Source: an uncultured Bacteroidales bacterium (lineage in GTDB: Bacteria > Bacteroidota > Bacteroidia > Bacteroidales > Muribaculaceae). Taken from it: a stretch of 64,000 bases of DNA. Under the pieces are notes generated by a model. That model saw only the letters and a program-made list of their open reading frames with translations, ran no database searches and was not told the DNA's origin. Location: assembly GCA_902793405.1 (NCBI GenBank), contig CADBDH010000005.1, forward strand, positions 1 through 64,000, written 5' to 3'. A program made the position numbers and the translations under genes. This document shows, one piece after another, positions 50,301-59,900 of the stretch (positions are counted from its first letter, which is position 1; each line of letters starts with the position of its first letter).

Positions 50301-51514
50301 TTGGCAGGTGAATAACCGCCAGCGTTCTCGAGCAGCACATACACATAGTGGTTGTCGTTGCTCACCTCGCAGTTGAACAACTGCTGGCTGCCGGGAGCTG
50401 CGGGTACATAGTTGGCGATGGGCTCACCATCGAGCCAAACGGTCATGCGCACATTGCCGCTCAGGGCACTGCCGTTAACGGCCGTCGTGGGTACGGTGAA
50501 GCTGATGACGCCGTTGGTCGAGCTGCCGTCGAAGGTGAAGGCCAGGTCGCTGATGGCTGCGGGAGCCAGCTCGGGAGCCTTGTTGCCCTCGAAGAAGACG
50601 GTCGAAGCCTGCTCATTGCCGTTCAACTCCTTGACGAGCGTCACGCTGGCATCATAGGGGTCGATGGCATAGATGCCCGAACCCTGCTGGGTAACGGCCA
50701 TCCACAGAAAGCAGCCGCTCTCGGGCTCATAGCCCATACCCTGGATATACAACGTGGGCATCACGCTGAGGGTACCCACCGAGCGGGCCTCGCCCATATC
50801 CTTGTCCATCTGGTAGAACTCACCGTCGCTACCCACACAGTACATGTCACCGTTGGGTGTGAATCCCAGCGTCAGGGGCTGGAACCTGTTGGGCCAGGGA
50901 GCGATGGTTTCAAACATGCGGGTCTTGGGGTTCCACACGGCCATGTTGAGGCCAGTGAGGTCGCTGTTGTACTGAATCGAGTAGAACTTGTCGCTGGTCA
51001 CATCATAGGCCATCGTCGAGGGGATATAGCTGTAATCCACCGACTCATACACCTGCGACCAAAGCTCGTTGTACCCAACGCGGCTCAAGCCGTTATACTC
51101 AACGCCGTTGAGCGAGCCGAACAGCTCCATGGGCCTTGCACCCACCAGCTGGTCACGTCCCATGGCACTGGCCATGAAGTCATAGCGCAAATCGGTAGCA
51201 AGCGCCTGGAAACCAGCGTCAGCGCCGATAGTGTAAGAATAGATGCCGTAGGGCACCGAACCGATGCCATAGCCAGCCCAGTCGTCAGAGTTGGTCAGAT
51301 TGACAAACATGGTCAATCCCTCGAACTGATCGGCAGCGGGTGCCTTCATTCTGGAGTCGGCCTTCTTGACAGGGAGCATCTTGGCCCTCTGCTGGGTCTT
51401 CACGACCTCCTTGACAGCCTTGGGGGCAGCCGTGTAGGTCGTGTTTTGCTCGCCGGCCGATGCCATCATGGCCACCAGCGCGAGCAACGCGAGTAAGGTT
51501 CTTGGTCTTCTCAT
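47327..51514 (-). CDS. Large secreted multidomain protein (Fn3-like and MAM/jelly-roll-like domains) with C-terminal sorting tag
   Basis: This 1395-residue exported protein has a signal peptide (TLLALLALVAMMASAGEQ). After an N-terminal six-bladed or WD-like stretch (SDKFYSIQYNSDLTGLNMAV) it has several fibronectin-III-like units (VTNLTFTVEGGVSHLTWDAP, VENYWIRGNEDNQKAILTWD). These alternate with choice-of-anchor-J-type domains (PPYFDDFSDASTRDLWTVVN, MPFAESFTDGILSTTGWVAD). The end, RVYTIDGRQAGAFIANGSRT then APGIYIVTV, is a typical Bacteroidota sorting tag. It is likely a surface adhesin or scaffold. A TATTTTTG -7 box (51581-51588, minus strand) is 66 bases upstream, with a hairpin in the leader. 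Confidence 0.85.
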   Translation of the reverse strand: MRRPRTLLALLALVAMMASAGEQNTTYTAAPKAVKEVVKTQQRAKMLPVKKADSRMKAPAADQFEGLTMFVNLTNSDDWAGYGIGSVPYGIYSYTIGADAGFQALATDLRYDFMASAMGRDQLVGARPMELFGSLNGVEYNGLSRVGYNELWSQVYESVDYSYIPSTMAYDVTSDKFYSIQYNSDLTGLNMAVWNPKTRMFETIAPWPNRFQPLTLGFTPNGDMYCVGSDGEFYQMDKDMGEARSVGTLSVMPTLYIQGMGYEPESGCFLWMAVTQQGSGIYAIDPYDASVTLVKELNGNEQASTVFFEGNKAPELAPAAISDLAFTFDGSSTNGVISFTVPTTAVNGSALSGNVRMTVWLDGEPIANYVPAAPGSQQLFNCEVSNDNHYVYVLLENAGGYSPANYVYTYAGYDTPLPVTNLTFTVEGGVSHLTWDAPATGVNGGYLENVTYNVVRMPGNVLVAEGLSACEFSETLPTKMERYYYIVTPFNADGKQGEETVSNAILTGNAFMPPYFDDFSDASTRDLWTVVNANNDASQWGSEYTWSFNDYNVNWGIYTGPYNMGDDQDAADDYLISPGISIEQGISYALIVNMRNTFANYQERVSLLVGTDPTDVSTFRVLDANEAYDVNGTLTDWEVDFQVEETGTYYFAVRVFTHREDNASGIFVNSMAVNRLGLNSAPAEATNLTIIPNEDGEMIADVTFTAPATTLDGAELTGDLTANIYRDGVEPAVAQIPVVAGSNATWTDNTVEGVGVHTYTVGISNESGEGKRVSAEAFIGVYTAPYTNTFDTEADARFFVTVNDSSVYSTNEYRWIWYSYNQNLALGGYGYFVQHPVEKIWLYMPAIKLEKDMVYTYAFNWTYSSYNQVCPGYAGIGMAPDSTAQTIYPDQLPYTNYGEKVLIENEVIASETGKYYPSILMVADVASSYISPSIDDISITLVGSAFAPYSVENLVVEHDMTGLLKVNFAFNAPSVDYAQRPLEGPLTVYIYRSGSAIPLKTFENVEPGQSLEWVDEEPLHGTNSYIIVAENEYGRGKVSEATVFAGVDVPMAVENYWIRGNEDNQKAILTWDAPAEAVNGGVLDGSLQYTIVEYFPDANTPEEQMVIIGTTTETTFIVDREPTSEMQMHYYAVIPSTSAGIGQAVIDDIVLGQLKEMPFAESFTDGILSTTGWVADADVASYGTIWYIMTDDEEMTSQDGDNGFALCYNGNYYNSYHWSDLVSPKVKVDPTQQYTLSFYVYMGTTSSATVMPTLVVSQSIDDNPYEELTTIDVTQGDGEWVLVELPLTGAELGNFVKVCFRGNMSMVSERIWLDNIRITSEDKPSSVNELNVTQQVTAVNGGISIEGFEGQQVRVYTIDGRQAGAFIANGSRTLPVAPGIYIVTVCKQAFKVSVR

Positions 51515-51544
51515 GTGATCCTATAAGTTTAATGTTGATATTGC

Positions 51545-51565
51545 TGCCGCCACGAGAGGGCGGCA
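51545..51565 (-). promoter_or_regulatory. Leader hairpin of the 1395-residue protein gene
   Basis: TGCCGCC and GGCGGCA form a 7-bp GC-rich stem with a 7-base loop between the -7 box (51581-51588) and the ATG at 51514. The hairpin lies in the leader and could affect mRNA stability or early termination. Confidence 0.35.
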
Positions 51566-51716
51566 ATGAATTACACATCGCAAAAATACTATTTCTCCGA
51601 CACTTGTTCACGGCATCGGGTAGGGCAAATTGTACGAATTTCGGCAATTCACACAAAAAAATGCTCGAAAACAGTAGTTTCGGGCAACATTTTGTACGTC
51701 AGGAACGGTGGATGGG

Positions 51717-53447
51717 TCATTGGCCGCCCTTACGGGCCAAGCGCTGGTACTGTGACGGCGTCAGGCCAGTGATGCGCTTGAACGACGTGACAAACGTCGA
51801 GCGCGACTTGAAACCGACGCTCTCGCTGATGGCCTCGATGGTGTAGTTACCATAGTGCTCAATGTCGCCCATGCGCTTGCAGGCCTCCTTGATGCGATAG
51901 GAGTTGAGGAAATTGTTGAAATTCTGCTGGTAGTGCTCGTTGATGACCTGGGACACATACTTGTACTTGGAACCCGAGAGCATGGCCAGCCGCTCCAGCG
52001 AGAAATCGGGCGAGAAAATCTCGTCGTTGTTGTCCATGACCTCGAGAATGCGCGCCAGCAGTTGCTGCTTGTCGGCATCACTCAGGTGGCTGCTCTTGTA
52101 CTTGACAGCGGCATCGGAATCAGAATCGGTATCGGCTTCCTCATCGCCAGCGTCTTCGATGGCATCGGCTACGGGCCGGTTGTCCTCCTCGAGATGCAAC
52201 TCCTTGTCCTGCAGCTGGCGGCGCATGCGGCGCTCTTCTTCCTCGGCCCGCAGCATCTCCACGTTCTTTTGGTACAGTGACTGGTTGGAACGCGTCAGTT
52301 CACCGTTTTTCCTGTACACCAGGTAGAGCATCACCAGCAACACCAGCAGGAAAGCCAGCGAGATAATTGTGACGATGTTCATCACCTCGCGGTGCTGCTT
52401 CATCGCGGCCATCTCCTGCTCCATATCCTTGAGTTCGCCACGGAATTCCATCTCGCTCACGCTGGCCAGCTGCTGATAGTTGGTGAGCGTGTCCTTGAGC
52501 ATTGTGTAACGGTTATAGTAATGTTCGCGCGCGTTGCGGTCGCCCAACTGCTGGTAGTACTGCGACAGCATCCCGTAAACCTCCAGTTTGCAATCCTTCA
52601 TCTCCAGGTCAACGGCGATTTTCTCGCTTTGCTTCAGTGCCGCGATGGCGCGTGTATAGTCGCCTTGCATGGCATGGACCTTGGCCTTCTCGACATGGGT
52701 AAAATAAATCAGGCGGGAATAGCGTGTGGTGTCGATGAGCTGCAACTGCTTGTCATACATGGCAATGGCCTGGTCATACTGCTTGTGCTCAACGCTCTTG
52801 AGGGCCTGATAGAGCATCTTGTTGTAGCGGCGCAGGATCCACGTCGCATTGTCCTCGGGCAGTTGCAGGTAGTGGCTCCACATGCTGTTGGTCTGGTCGA
52901 GGCCGCCCTGGGCATAGGACATCGACAGGACGTCGGTGCACGCCATGTCGGTGTGCTCGTCGTCGTGGGTCCTCAAGCCCACGGCCAGGGCCTGGCGGTA
53001 GTAGTCCAGCGCCGTGGTGCCCAACTCATAGTTGCCGCACTCCTCCGAGATGGTCTGGTACATGCACCCAAAGCCCAGATAGATGTTGGCATCCTCGATA
53101 CCGGCCTGGGTGGCGATTTCCTGGGCACGCGTCAGGCAGTCAAAGCACTTGGGATAATCGTAGAAGTCATAGAAGTAGATGGACCACAGTCTCATGTTGG
53201 CATCCTTGCAATGCCGCTTGTGGTCGAGCGACATCGATTGCTCGTAGCGGTTGGCGACGATGGTGTAGCACATCAGCGCCGTGTCCTTGCTGCCCCCGTC
53301 GGCAAAATCCTTGTCGGCCATGCCGATGAGACGCTCCAGGGGCAGGTCAAGCCACTTGCTGTGTTCCCGCAGGGCAGGCAGGGCAAGGCCTGGCAGCCCT
53401 ATCAACACGGCAAGAAGACATGCTATGGCTCGGACGATTGTGCTCAT
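51717..53447 (-). CDS. Membrane-bound TPR regulator with AraC-type HTH domain
   Basis: A 576-residue protein. A signal or first membrane segment (AIACLLAVLIGLPGLALPAL) precedes a periplasmic helical TPR-type domain of about 320 residues. A membrane segment follows (NIVTIISLAFLLVLLVMLYLVYR, about residue 355), then a coiled coil rich in Glu/Arg. The C-terminal AraC-type DNA-binding domain (LERLAMLSGSKYKYVSQVIN, ISESVGFKSRSTFVTSFKRI, TGLTPSQYQRLA) is complete. It would sense in the periplasm and act on DNA from the membrane. A TATTTTTG -7 box (53466-53473, minus strand) lies 18 bases upstream of the ATG. Confidence 0.87.
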   Translation of the reverse strand: MSTIVRAIACLLAVLIGLPGLALPALREHSKWLDLPLERLIGMADKDFADGGSKDTALMCYTIVANRYEQSMSLDHKRHCKDANMRLWSIYFYDFYDYPKCFDCLTRAQEIATQAGIEDANIYLGFGCMYQTISEECGNYELGTTALDYYRQALAVGLRTHDDEHTDMACTDVLSMSYAQGGLDQTNSMWSHYLQLPEDNATWILRRYNKMLYQALKSVEHKQYDQAIAMYDKQLQLIDTTRYSRLIYFTHVEKAKVHAMQGDYTRAIAALKQSEKIAVDLEMKDCKLEVYGMLSQYYQQLGDRNAREHYYNRYTMLKDTLTNYQQLASVSEMEFRGELKDMEQEMAAMKQHREVMNIVTIISLAFLLVLLVMLYLVYRKNGELTRSNQSLYQKNVEMLRAEEEERRMRRQLQDKELHLEEDNRPVADAIEDAGDEEADTDSDSDAAVKYKSSHLSDADKQQLLARILEVMDNNDEIFSPDFSLERLAMLSGSKYKYVSQVINEHYQQNFNNFLNSYRIKEACKRMGDIEHYGNYTIEAISESVGFKSRSTFVTSFKRITGLTPSQYQRLARKGGQ

Positions 53448-53518
53448 ATTTCAACTACTGAGCTACAAAAATAGTAAAAATTTCCCTTACCGTTTCAAAA
53501 AGCGGCACTAAACAACAA

Positions 53519-53545
53519 CGACGGCGGGGGCATTCCCCGCCGTCG
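53519..53545 (-). terminator. Terminator of tnaA
   Basis: CGACGGCGGGG and CCCCGCCGTCG form a perfect 11-bp GC-rich stem with a short loop, 40 bases beyond the tnaA stop, followed on the minus strand by TTGTTGTTT. Confidence 0.8.
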
Positions 53546-53584
53546 CATACAGATGGTCTGTTAATGGTATTGAAGTATTATTTA

Positions 53585-54961
53585 TCAGCCCAGTCGTTTG
53601 AGCTTCACGGTGAAGTGGCGCATCAGGGGAGCTTCCCACTCGATGGCTACACCGCGCGTGATCTCGTTGCGACGGTCATATACGTTCTTCAGGGCAGCGG
53701 CAATCACGTTCATGTGGTTGTCGGTGTAAACGCGACGGGCGATGCACAGGCGCAGCAGGTCCAGGCCACCGAAGCGGTTCTCGCGGGTCACGGGGTCACG
53801 GTCGGCCAGGATGTAGCCGATTTCGCAACCACGGATGCCAGCCTCGAGATAGAGCTCGCAGGTCAGGGTCTGAGCGGGGAACTCTTCCTTGGGAACGTTG
53901 CACAGCACCTTGTCGGCGTCGATGAACAGGGCGTGGCCACCAACGGGACGCTGGTAGGGGATGCCATACTCATCGAGCTTCTTGGCCAGATACTGAACCT
54001 GGTGGATGCGGGTCTCGAGCATCTCAAACTCGGTGTTCTCGTCCAGACCGACAGCCAGAGCGTTCAGGTCACGGCCGTTCAGACCACCGTAGGTGAGGAA
54101 GCCCTCGAAGGGGATGCAGAACAGCTTGGCACCCTCGTACCAGTCCTCGCGGTTGGTAGCGATGAAGCCGCCCATGTTCACGAGGCCGTCCTTCTTGGCC
54201 GACATGGTCATGGCGTCAACATAGGAGTACATCTCGCGGGCAATCTCCTTGATGGTCTTGTCGGCGTAGCCCTCCTCACGGGTCTTGATAAAGTAGGAGT
54301 TCTCGGCAAAGCGGGCGCTGTCCATCACAACGGGCACGCCATACTTGTGGCACAGTTCGCAGGTGTCCTTGATGTTCTGCATCGACACGGGCTGGCCACC
54401 AACGGTGTTGTTGGTCACGGTCAGTACCATGAAGGGGACGTTACCGGGGTTCTCCTTGAGCACCTTCTCGAGCTTCTCGAGCGATACATTGCCCTTGAAG
54501 GGGATCTCGAGCTGGGTGTCCTTGGCCTCGTCGATGGTGACGTCGATGGCCTTGGCATGGCGGCTCTCGATGTGACCCTTGGTGGTGTCGAAGTGGGCGT
54601 TGCCGGGAACAACGTTACCTGCCTTCACCAGATAGGAGAACAGCACGTTCTCGGCAGCACGGCCCTGGTGGGTGGGGATGACATACTTGAAACCGAAGAT
54701 GCGTTGTACCACGCTCTCAAACTTGTAGAATGAGCTGGCGCCGGCGTAACTCTCGTCACCCAGCATCATCTCGGACCACTGGCGGTCGCTCATCGCGCCG
54801 GTACCGGAGTCGGTCAGGCAGTCGATGTAAACCTGCTCGGCCTTGAGCATGAAAACGTTGTTGTGAGCTTCCTTGAGCCACTGTTCGCGCTCGGCACGAG
54901 TGCTCTTGCGCAGAGGCTCGATCATCTTGATTTTCCAAGATTCAGCAAATGGTAATTCCAT
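53585..54961 (-). CDS. tnaA: Tryptophanase (beta-eliminating lyase)
   Basis: This 458-residue PLP enzyme should split tryptophan into indole, pyruvate and ammonia. Family marks are LTDSGTGAMSDRQWSEMMLG, PTHQGRAAENVL, VVMDSARFAENSYFIKTREE, the PLP lysine in MTMSAKKDGLVNMGG, and GGHALFIDADKVL. The SAKKD form of the lysine loop agrees with TnaA rather than tyrosine phenol-lyase (SGKKD), but the two are close and phenol-lyase remains possible. A TAACTTTG -7 box (55050-55057, minus strand) implies a leader of about 85 bases. No TnaC-like leader peptide is visible. A strong terminator follows. Confidence 0.92.
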   Translation of the reverse strand: MELPFAESWKIKMIEPLRKSTRAEREQWLKEAHNNVFMLKAEQVYIDCLTDSGTGAMSDRQWSEMMLGDESYAGASSFYKFESVVQRIFGFKYVIPTHQGRAAENVLFSYLVKAGNVVPGNAHFDTTKGHIESRHAKAIDVTIDEAKDTQLEIPFKGNVSLEKLEKVLKENPGNVPFMVLTVTNNTVGGQPVSMQNIKDTCELCHKYGVPVVMDSARFAENSYFIKTREEGYADKTIKEIAREMYSYVDAMTMSAKKDGLVNMGGFIATNREDWYEGAKLFCIPFEGFLTYGGLNGRDLNALAVGLDENTEFEMLETRIHQVQYLAKKLDEYGIPYQRPVGGHALFIDADKVLCNVPKEEFPAQTLTCELYLEAGIRGCEIGYILADRDPVTRENRFGGLDLLRLCIARRVYTDNHMNVIAAALKNVYDRRNEITRGVAIEWEAPLMRHFTVKLKRLG

Positions 54962-55049
54962 TGAAATTCAAATATTTAGGTTAAACTTTATTTCTGTTTT
55001 TTACCAAAAATTGAACCCTTAGAAAAGGTAATTATATTCAATTTTTATG

Positions 55050-55057
55050 CAAAGTTA
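55050..55057 (-). promoter_or_regulatory. -7 box of tnaA
   Basis: CAAAGTTA on the plus strand reads TAACTTTG on the minus strand, matching TAnnTTTG, about 90 bases upstream of the tnaA ATG. The rest of the 418-base gap between tnaA and the MATE gene is AT-rich, with a dispersed repeat at 55302-55324 and no gene. Confidence 0.5.
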
Positions 55058-55345
55058 CGGCAACTTGCCAAACTGGCAAAATCTCAGCCGATTTTTTTGC
55101 CCCATTGATGATTTTTAACAATTCATCAGCCTCCCTAAATTGTTATCAAACGGCCAAGACAACAACCATGAAATGAAAAAAAGAGCAATTAAGGCCATCC
55201 GGGTTCATTTTTTTGAAGAAAAGTAGGGCTAGAAGGACTTTTTATCGGTTGATCATTAATAAATGCGATTCTTGTATTTCATGTTTTTGAAACAAAAAAA
55301 ATGTCTTTCTTGTCTTCAAGTCAGCGATTAAGGCAAGTTTTTTTG

Positions 55346-55353
55346 TAATTTTG
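55346..55353 (+). promoter_or_regulatory. -7 box of the MATE gene
   Basis: TAATTTTG matches TAnnTTTG and lies 26 bases before ATG 55380. Confidence 0.5.
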
Positions 55354-55379
55354 CACCCTCAAAATTGAAGAATGGCTCG

Positions 55380-56723
55380 ATGCGCAAGCAAGACAACTAT
55401 ACTTTCCTGACCACGGCACCCATCCGTCGCGTGATTCCGGCGATGGCTGTGCCTACCATCATCAGTATGCTTGTCACGAGCATCTACAACCTGGTGGACA
55501 CCTACTACGTGGGCCTGCTCAACACCCAGGCCACTGCAGCCGTGGGCGTGGTGTTCCCCGTGATGGCGATTATCCAGTCCATCGGTTTCTTGTTTGGACA
55601 AGGCTCCGGCACTTACATGTCGCGGCACCTGGGCGCCCGTCGCCTGGATGAGGCCCGCCAGATGGCTGCGACCTCGTTTGTGGGCAGCATCGCGTGGGGA
55701 CTGGTCATCACCGTGCTGGGTCTGATATTCCTCGAGCCCCTGTCCATTGCGCTGGGTTCAACACCCACCATCCTACCCTACACCAAGGAATTTATGGGCG
55801 TTATCCTGCTGGGCGCTCCGCTGATGACGGCCTCGATGGTCATCAACAACCAGATGCGTTTCCAGGGCAACGCGACCCAGGCGATGTACGGCATGATATC
55901 GGGTGCTGTCCTCAACGTGCTGCTGGTGCCGCTGTTCATGTTCACCTTCGGGCTGGGCATTTTGGGCACCGCCATCGGTACGGTCTTGAGCCAGTTGTTC
56001 GGTTTCATCGTCTTGTGGGTGATGTCACGCAAGGGCGAGAACATACCCATCGACCTCAGGCAAGCCTCACGCAAGTGGCATTTCCAGCAGGAAATCCTCA
56101 AGGGCGGCACACCGTCGCTCACGCGCCAGGCGCTGGCCAGCATCGCCACACTGATGCTGAACGTGGCCGCAGGCGTGTATGGCGACGCCGCGATAGCCGG
56201 TATGTCGATTGTTTCGCGACTGGCTTTCATCATCTTTGCCATCATCATCGGCGTGGGACAAGGTTACCAGCCTTTCTGTGGCTTCAACTACGGCGCCGGC
56301 CTGTACAAACGCCTGCTCAAGGGCTTCTACTTCACCATCCTGCTTGACATGGCCGTGCTGCTGGTCATGTGCGGCCCCGCCTTTGTGTTCGCCGAGCAGC
56401 TGGTGGACATCCTGCGTGACGACCCCGAGGTGGTTGCCGTGGGCGCCATCGCACTGCGTTGGCAACTCGTGGCACTGCCCATGGCCGCAGTGGTCACCGT
56501 GTGCAACATGACGCTGCAGACCACTGGCCAAAGCCTGTCGGCCAACATCCTGGCCGCCGCCCGCAACGGCATCTTCTTCATCCCGCTGATTCTGATTTTG
56601 CCCCATTTCCTGGGCCTGAAGGGAGTCGAGATCTGCCAGGCCGTCTGTGACGTGCTGGCCTTCCTGCTCGCCATCCCCTTGACCGTCCATTTCTTCCGCA
56701 CCCTGCAAAAAGGAAAACAATAA
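55380..56723 (+). CDS. MATE-family efflux transporter
   Basis: This 447-residue inner-membrane protein has 12 membrane segments in two related halves and should expel drugs or metabolites with Na+ or H+. The first half has PAMAVPTIISMLVTSIYNLV and DTYYVGLLNTQATAAVGVVF, a typical MATE opening. GQGSGTYMSRHLGARR and VGQGYQPFCGFNYGAGLYKR are the paired loops. The frame opens with a TTG at 55365, but ATG 55380 is preferred. TAATTTTG at 55346-55353 would be the -7 box. It is divergent from tnaA; indole or another product is a possible but unproven substrate. Confidence 0.92.
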   Translation: MRKQDNYTFLTTAPIRRVIPAMAVPTIISMLVTSIYNLVDTYYVGLLNTQATAAVGVVFPVMAIIQSIGFLFGQGSGTYMSRHLGARRLDEARQMAATSFVGSIAWGLVITVLGLIFLEPLSIALGSTPTILPYTKEFMGVILLGAPLMTASMVINNQMRFQGNATQAMYGMISGAVLNVLLVPLFMFTFGLGILGTAIGTVLSQLFGFIVLWVMSRKGENIPIDLRQASRKWHFQQEILKGGTPSLTRQALASIATLMLNVAAGVYGDAAIAGMSIVSRLAFIIFAIIIGVGQGYQPFCGFNYGAGLYKRLLKGFYFTILLDMAVLLVMCGPAFVFAEQLVDILRDDPEVVAVGAIALRWQLVALPMAAVVTVCNMTLQTTGQSLSANILAAARNGIFFIPLILILPHFLGLKGVEICQAVCDVLAFLLAIPLTVHFFRTLQKGKQ

Positions 56724-56963
56724 ATACCAGCCAATCACACTTGATAATTTAATCGACAATGCCGATGCCGTTGTCGATTGGGTTTCATCTGCAGTTTACT
56801 TTTTAGGCAATGACGATGAGTTGGTATTTCCTGAAAGTCAGCCGATTGCTGTATTTTTCGGGTTTACTTTATCTTTCATTCATAGTGGATGGTGCCTCGG
56901 GATGTTGTAAATTTGTAACCGTGAAGCATTATCATTTTTAATAACCTAAAAATTAAAATTATT

Positions 56964-59900
56964 ATGAAAAATCAAACCTTATTACGCAGGCTGCTGGCGC
57001 TATTGCTGGCATGGCCGCTGCTGATGTCGGCCCAGGAGGTCACCTTCTGGAATTTCTCCGACGTCGAGATGTTTCCCAGCGACACCTTGTGGGAAACGAC
57101 CACCCTTCATGGCGTGACCTTTGTCACTGACGGCTCGTCGGCCGACCGTGTCCCCATCTTCCAGAGTTGCTCAGAGCGCTCGTGGACCTCGGTCGATGGT
57201 GCCGAGACGCTGACGTTTACCCAGCGTTTGAAGATCAATGGCAAGTCGAGCACGGCTTACCGTTGGCTGTATTTTACCGCCAGTCCTGGTGACACCATCG
57301 AGGTGTGGGGTAACTCCACGTCCTCGTCCTCAGCACGCACACTCACGTTCAAGAGCGGCGGTTACAACGGCGTGTCGTGGGGCGATGTTGACCTGGCAAC
57401 AGGTTCTGACCCTTCCTATGGCTATGTGGTGTATGGCGGTAGCGAGGAAACTGTCATGGCGATGGTTTCTTCAGGCTCTTGGTACACCTATGCCATTCGC
57501 CTGAAACCCAATCCCGACTTTGGAGGCGACACCCCACCGACCCCCACCAAGCGTTGGTTCTTGAAACACCCGTGGAGCGGTGGCTCGTGGGAGTGGCGCG
57601 AAGTCTTACCTAACGAGGATGCGTCGCTTTACAGCCGCAAGGACGTCTTCGGTGGCAGCGGCTGCAACTATGCCGATAACATCAACGGCAGCGGCTCGTC
57701 GTGGGTTCCTCTGGAGAATATTGAACTGATTAACAACCCCAACGTGGGTGACTCCTGCGAGTTCATCTTCAACCCCATGACCGGGGCTATCAGCATCCGC
57801 AACATGGGAGAGACTCAGGAGGAAACGGGGCCGCGCTGGTTCTTCAAGCATGGCTGGGGTGACGGCCTGGATGCCTCGTGGGAATGGCGTGAACTCTATC
57901 CCAATGCCGATTCAACTTTATACATTCGTCAAGACGTCTATGGCGGCACGGGTTGTAACTATGCCGACAATGCTTTGGGCGTTAATTCGGTATGGGTTCC
58001 CTTGAGCGACCTTACCCTGATTGATAACCCCGCAGTGGGCGACTCGGCAGAGTTCGCCTTCAACCCTGTCACAAAGGCAATTTCCATCCGCCTGACCAAG
58101 GCGGCCCCGCAGGACGAGGTCATTATCGAGCCCGACCCCACCAAAGCGTTCTCACTCGTGGGTGGACGCGTATATCTTGACAACAGTGTGACTGGCTGGG
58201 ATGACGAGTGCATCTATCTGGTGGTGGGCAACGACAGTGAATCGTTGTGCGTGCGTTTCTTGCCCGATTCGTTGGGCCGCCTCACCTGCCCCGTGCCTTA
58301 TGTCAAAGAAGACATCACCTATGCCGCCGTGATAGGCAACAGCCACTTTACCAGCGGCTCTTGGGGACCTTCTAACCTCACTTCAGCTAATCACTACTCG
58401 GACGTTTACACTGGGGGGTGGCAGTCAGGCGTGAATGACGGTTGGGAGATCACCTTAGGTGCTGCCGACAATGGCAGTCCGCTCACGCTGACTCATCTTG
58501 AGGGTGAATATGGCGAGAGGTTCACCACTACCGAGAAGAACAACTGCTTCCGCTTGAATGATGACTTACGTCAAATCACGTTCATCTTCTCGACCTCACG
58601 CACCCGCTTCGTTATCTCGCCGCTGAACCTGCAGAAGCTTTACGTCTATGGGTCCATTTCCAATTGGTCGCAGAGTGATGCCGACTACCAGATGACAGGC
58701 TTCAGTACCGATGGCTGCTTCTACTTGACCTTACCTTACAGCGCCATCGAGCGTACTGGCAATGGTGGCCAACCCGAGTTCCTGTTCAAGGTCTATCACG
58801 TGAACGGAAACTCCTATGTCACCCAGTCATGGCCCACGCTGGCCGAGGGATGTGAGGACTACCTGACCTTCTGCTCTAACGGCTGGAAGCAGATTGTAGC
58901 CTTCAACGACGATGATGTGGAGGACTTGGCACAGCGCAAGGAGACGGCTTTGTATATCCGTCCGCTGGCCAACTTTGACTTGACCAACAGGATGGAGCAG
59001 GAGCGCATTTCCAACTTCCGCCGTGTGCCTGGCACCCAGCACTTATACCGCTCCTACCATCCCTATCACTCATCGCGTGCTCAATATGACACCGAGCGTG
59101 CACGTCTCGAGTGGGTTGCCGCCTTGGCAACCGAGGCCGGAATCAATTGCGACATCGCTCTGTCGGGCAATTTGGAGTCGGAGGATGGTACCGCAACTTA
59201 CACCGTCAACGGCACAACCTACACCACCAGCATTCCCGATTACTACCGTGCGATTATCAGCAATCACCGTGTGCTCTATGTGGGCAAGCAGAACGGTCAC
59301 ACGCCTTCCTATGACCATGCCCTCTATTACACCGACCAAAGCCGCTTCGCTGAGTGGATCCAGGAAATTGTGCGCTTTATCAACGATGAGGACCATCCCG
59401 TACCGTTCCAGATCCATTGCCACTTGGGAGCTGACCGCACCGGTGTGTTCTCAGGGGTTCTTGCCGCGATGTGTGGTGCATCGTGGGATGACATCGCTGC
59501 CGACTACATGCGTACTAGCGACATGCAGATTTCAGAGTATCGCCATTCTAATCAGTTGCGTTACGCCTTCTATCTGCTCACGGGCTTTGACCCGCTGATT
59601 TTGCCCTCAGGTCCCAATGCCGTGCCCACGGTTTACACTGCTGTGACACTTGATGATGCAATCGCTTCACATGCCGCCTACAGCGGTGGTAGGGTACTCT
59701 ACACCTATCCGGCTATCGGCACCTTGTTGCCCACCTTAAAGGATGCCATCGCTGCCCACTTTGTCAATGGCGGCTATCTTGAGATGGAAGAGGTTGAGGC
59801 TTGTGTTGCCAAGTTGCGTGGTGACGAGCAGATTCCGACAGGTGTCATTGACATCCGTGATGATGTGATGTCGCCTCAAGTGCAAAAGATATTTAGCAAC

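Noticed and set aside
54962-55370. TnaC-like leader peptide upstream of tnaA
   Set aside because: No short frame with a tryptophan followed by a proline-rich end could be found in the leader.
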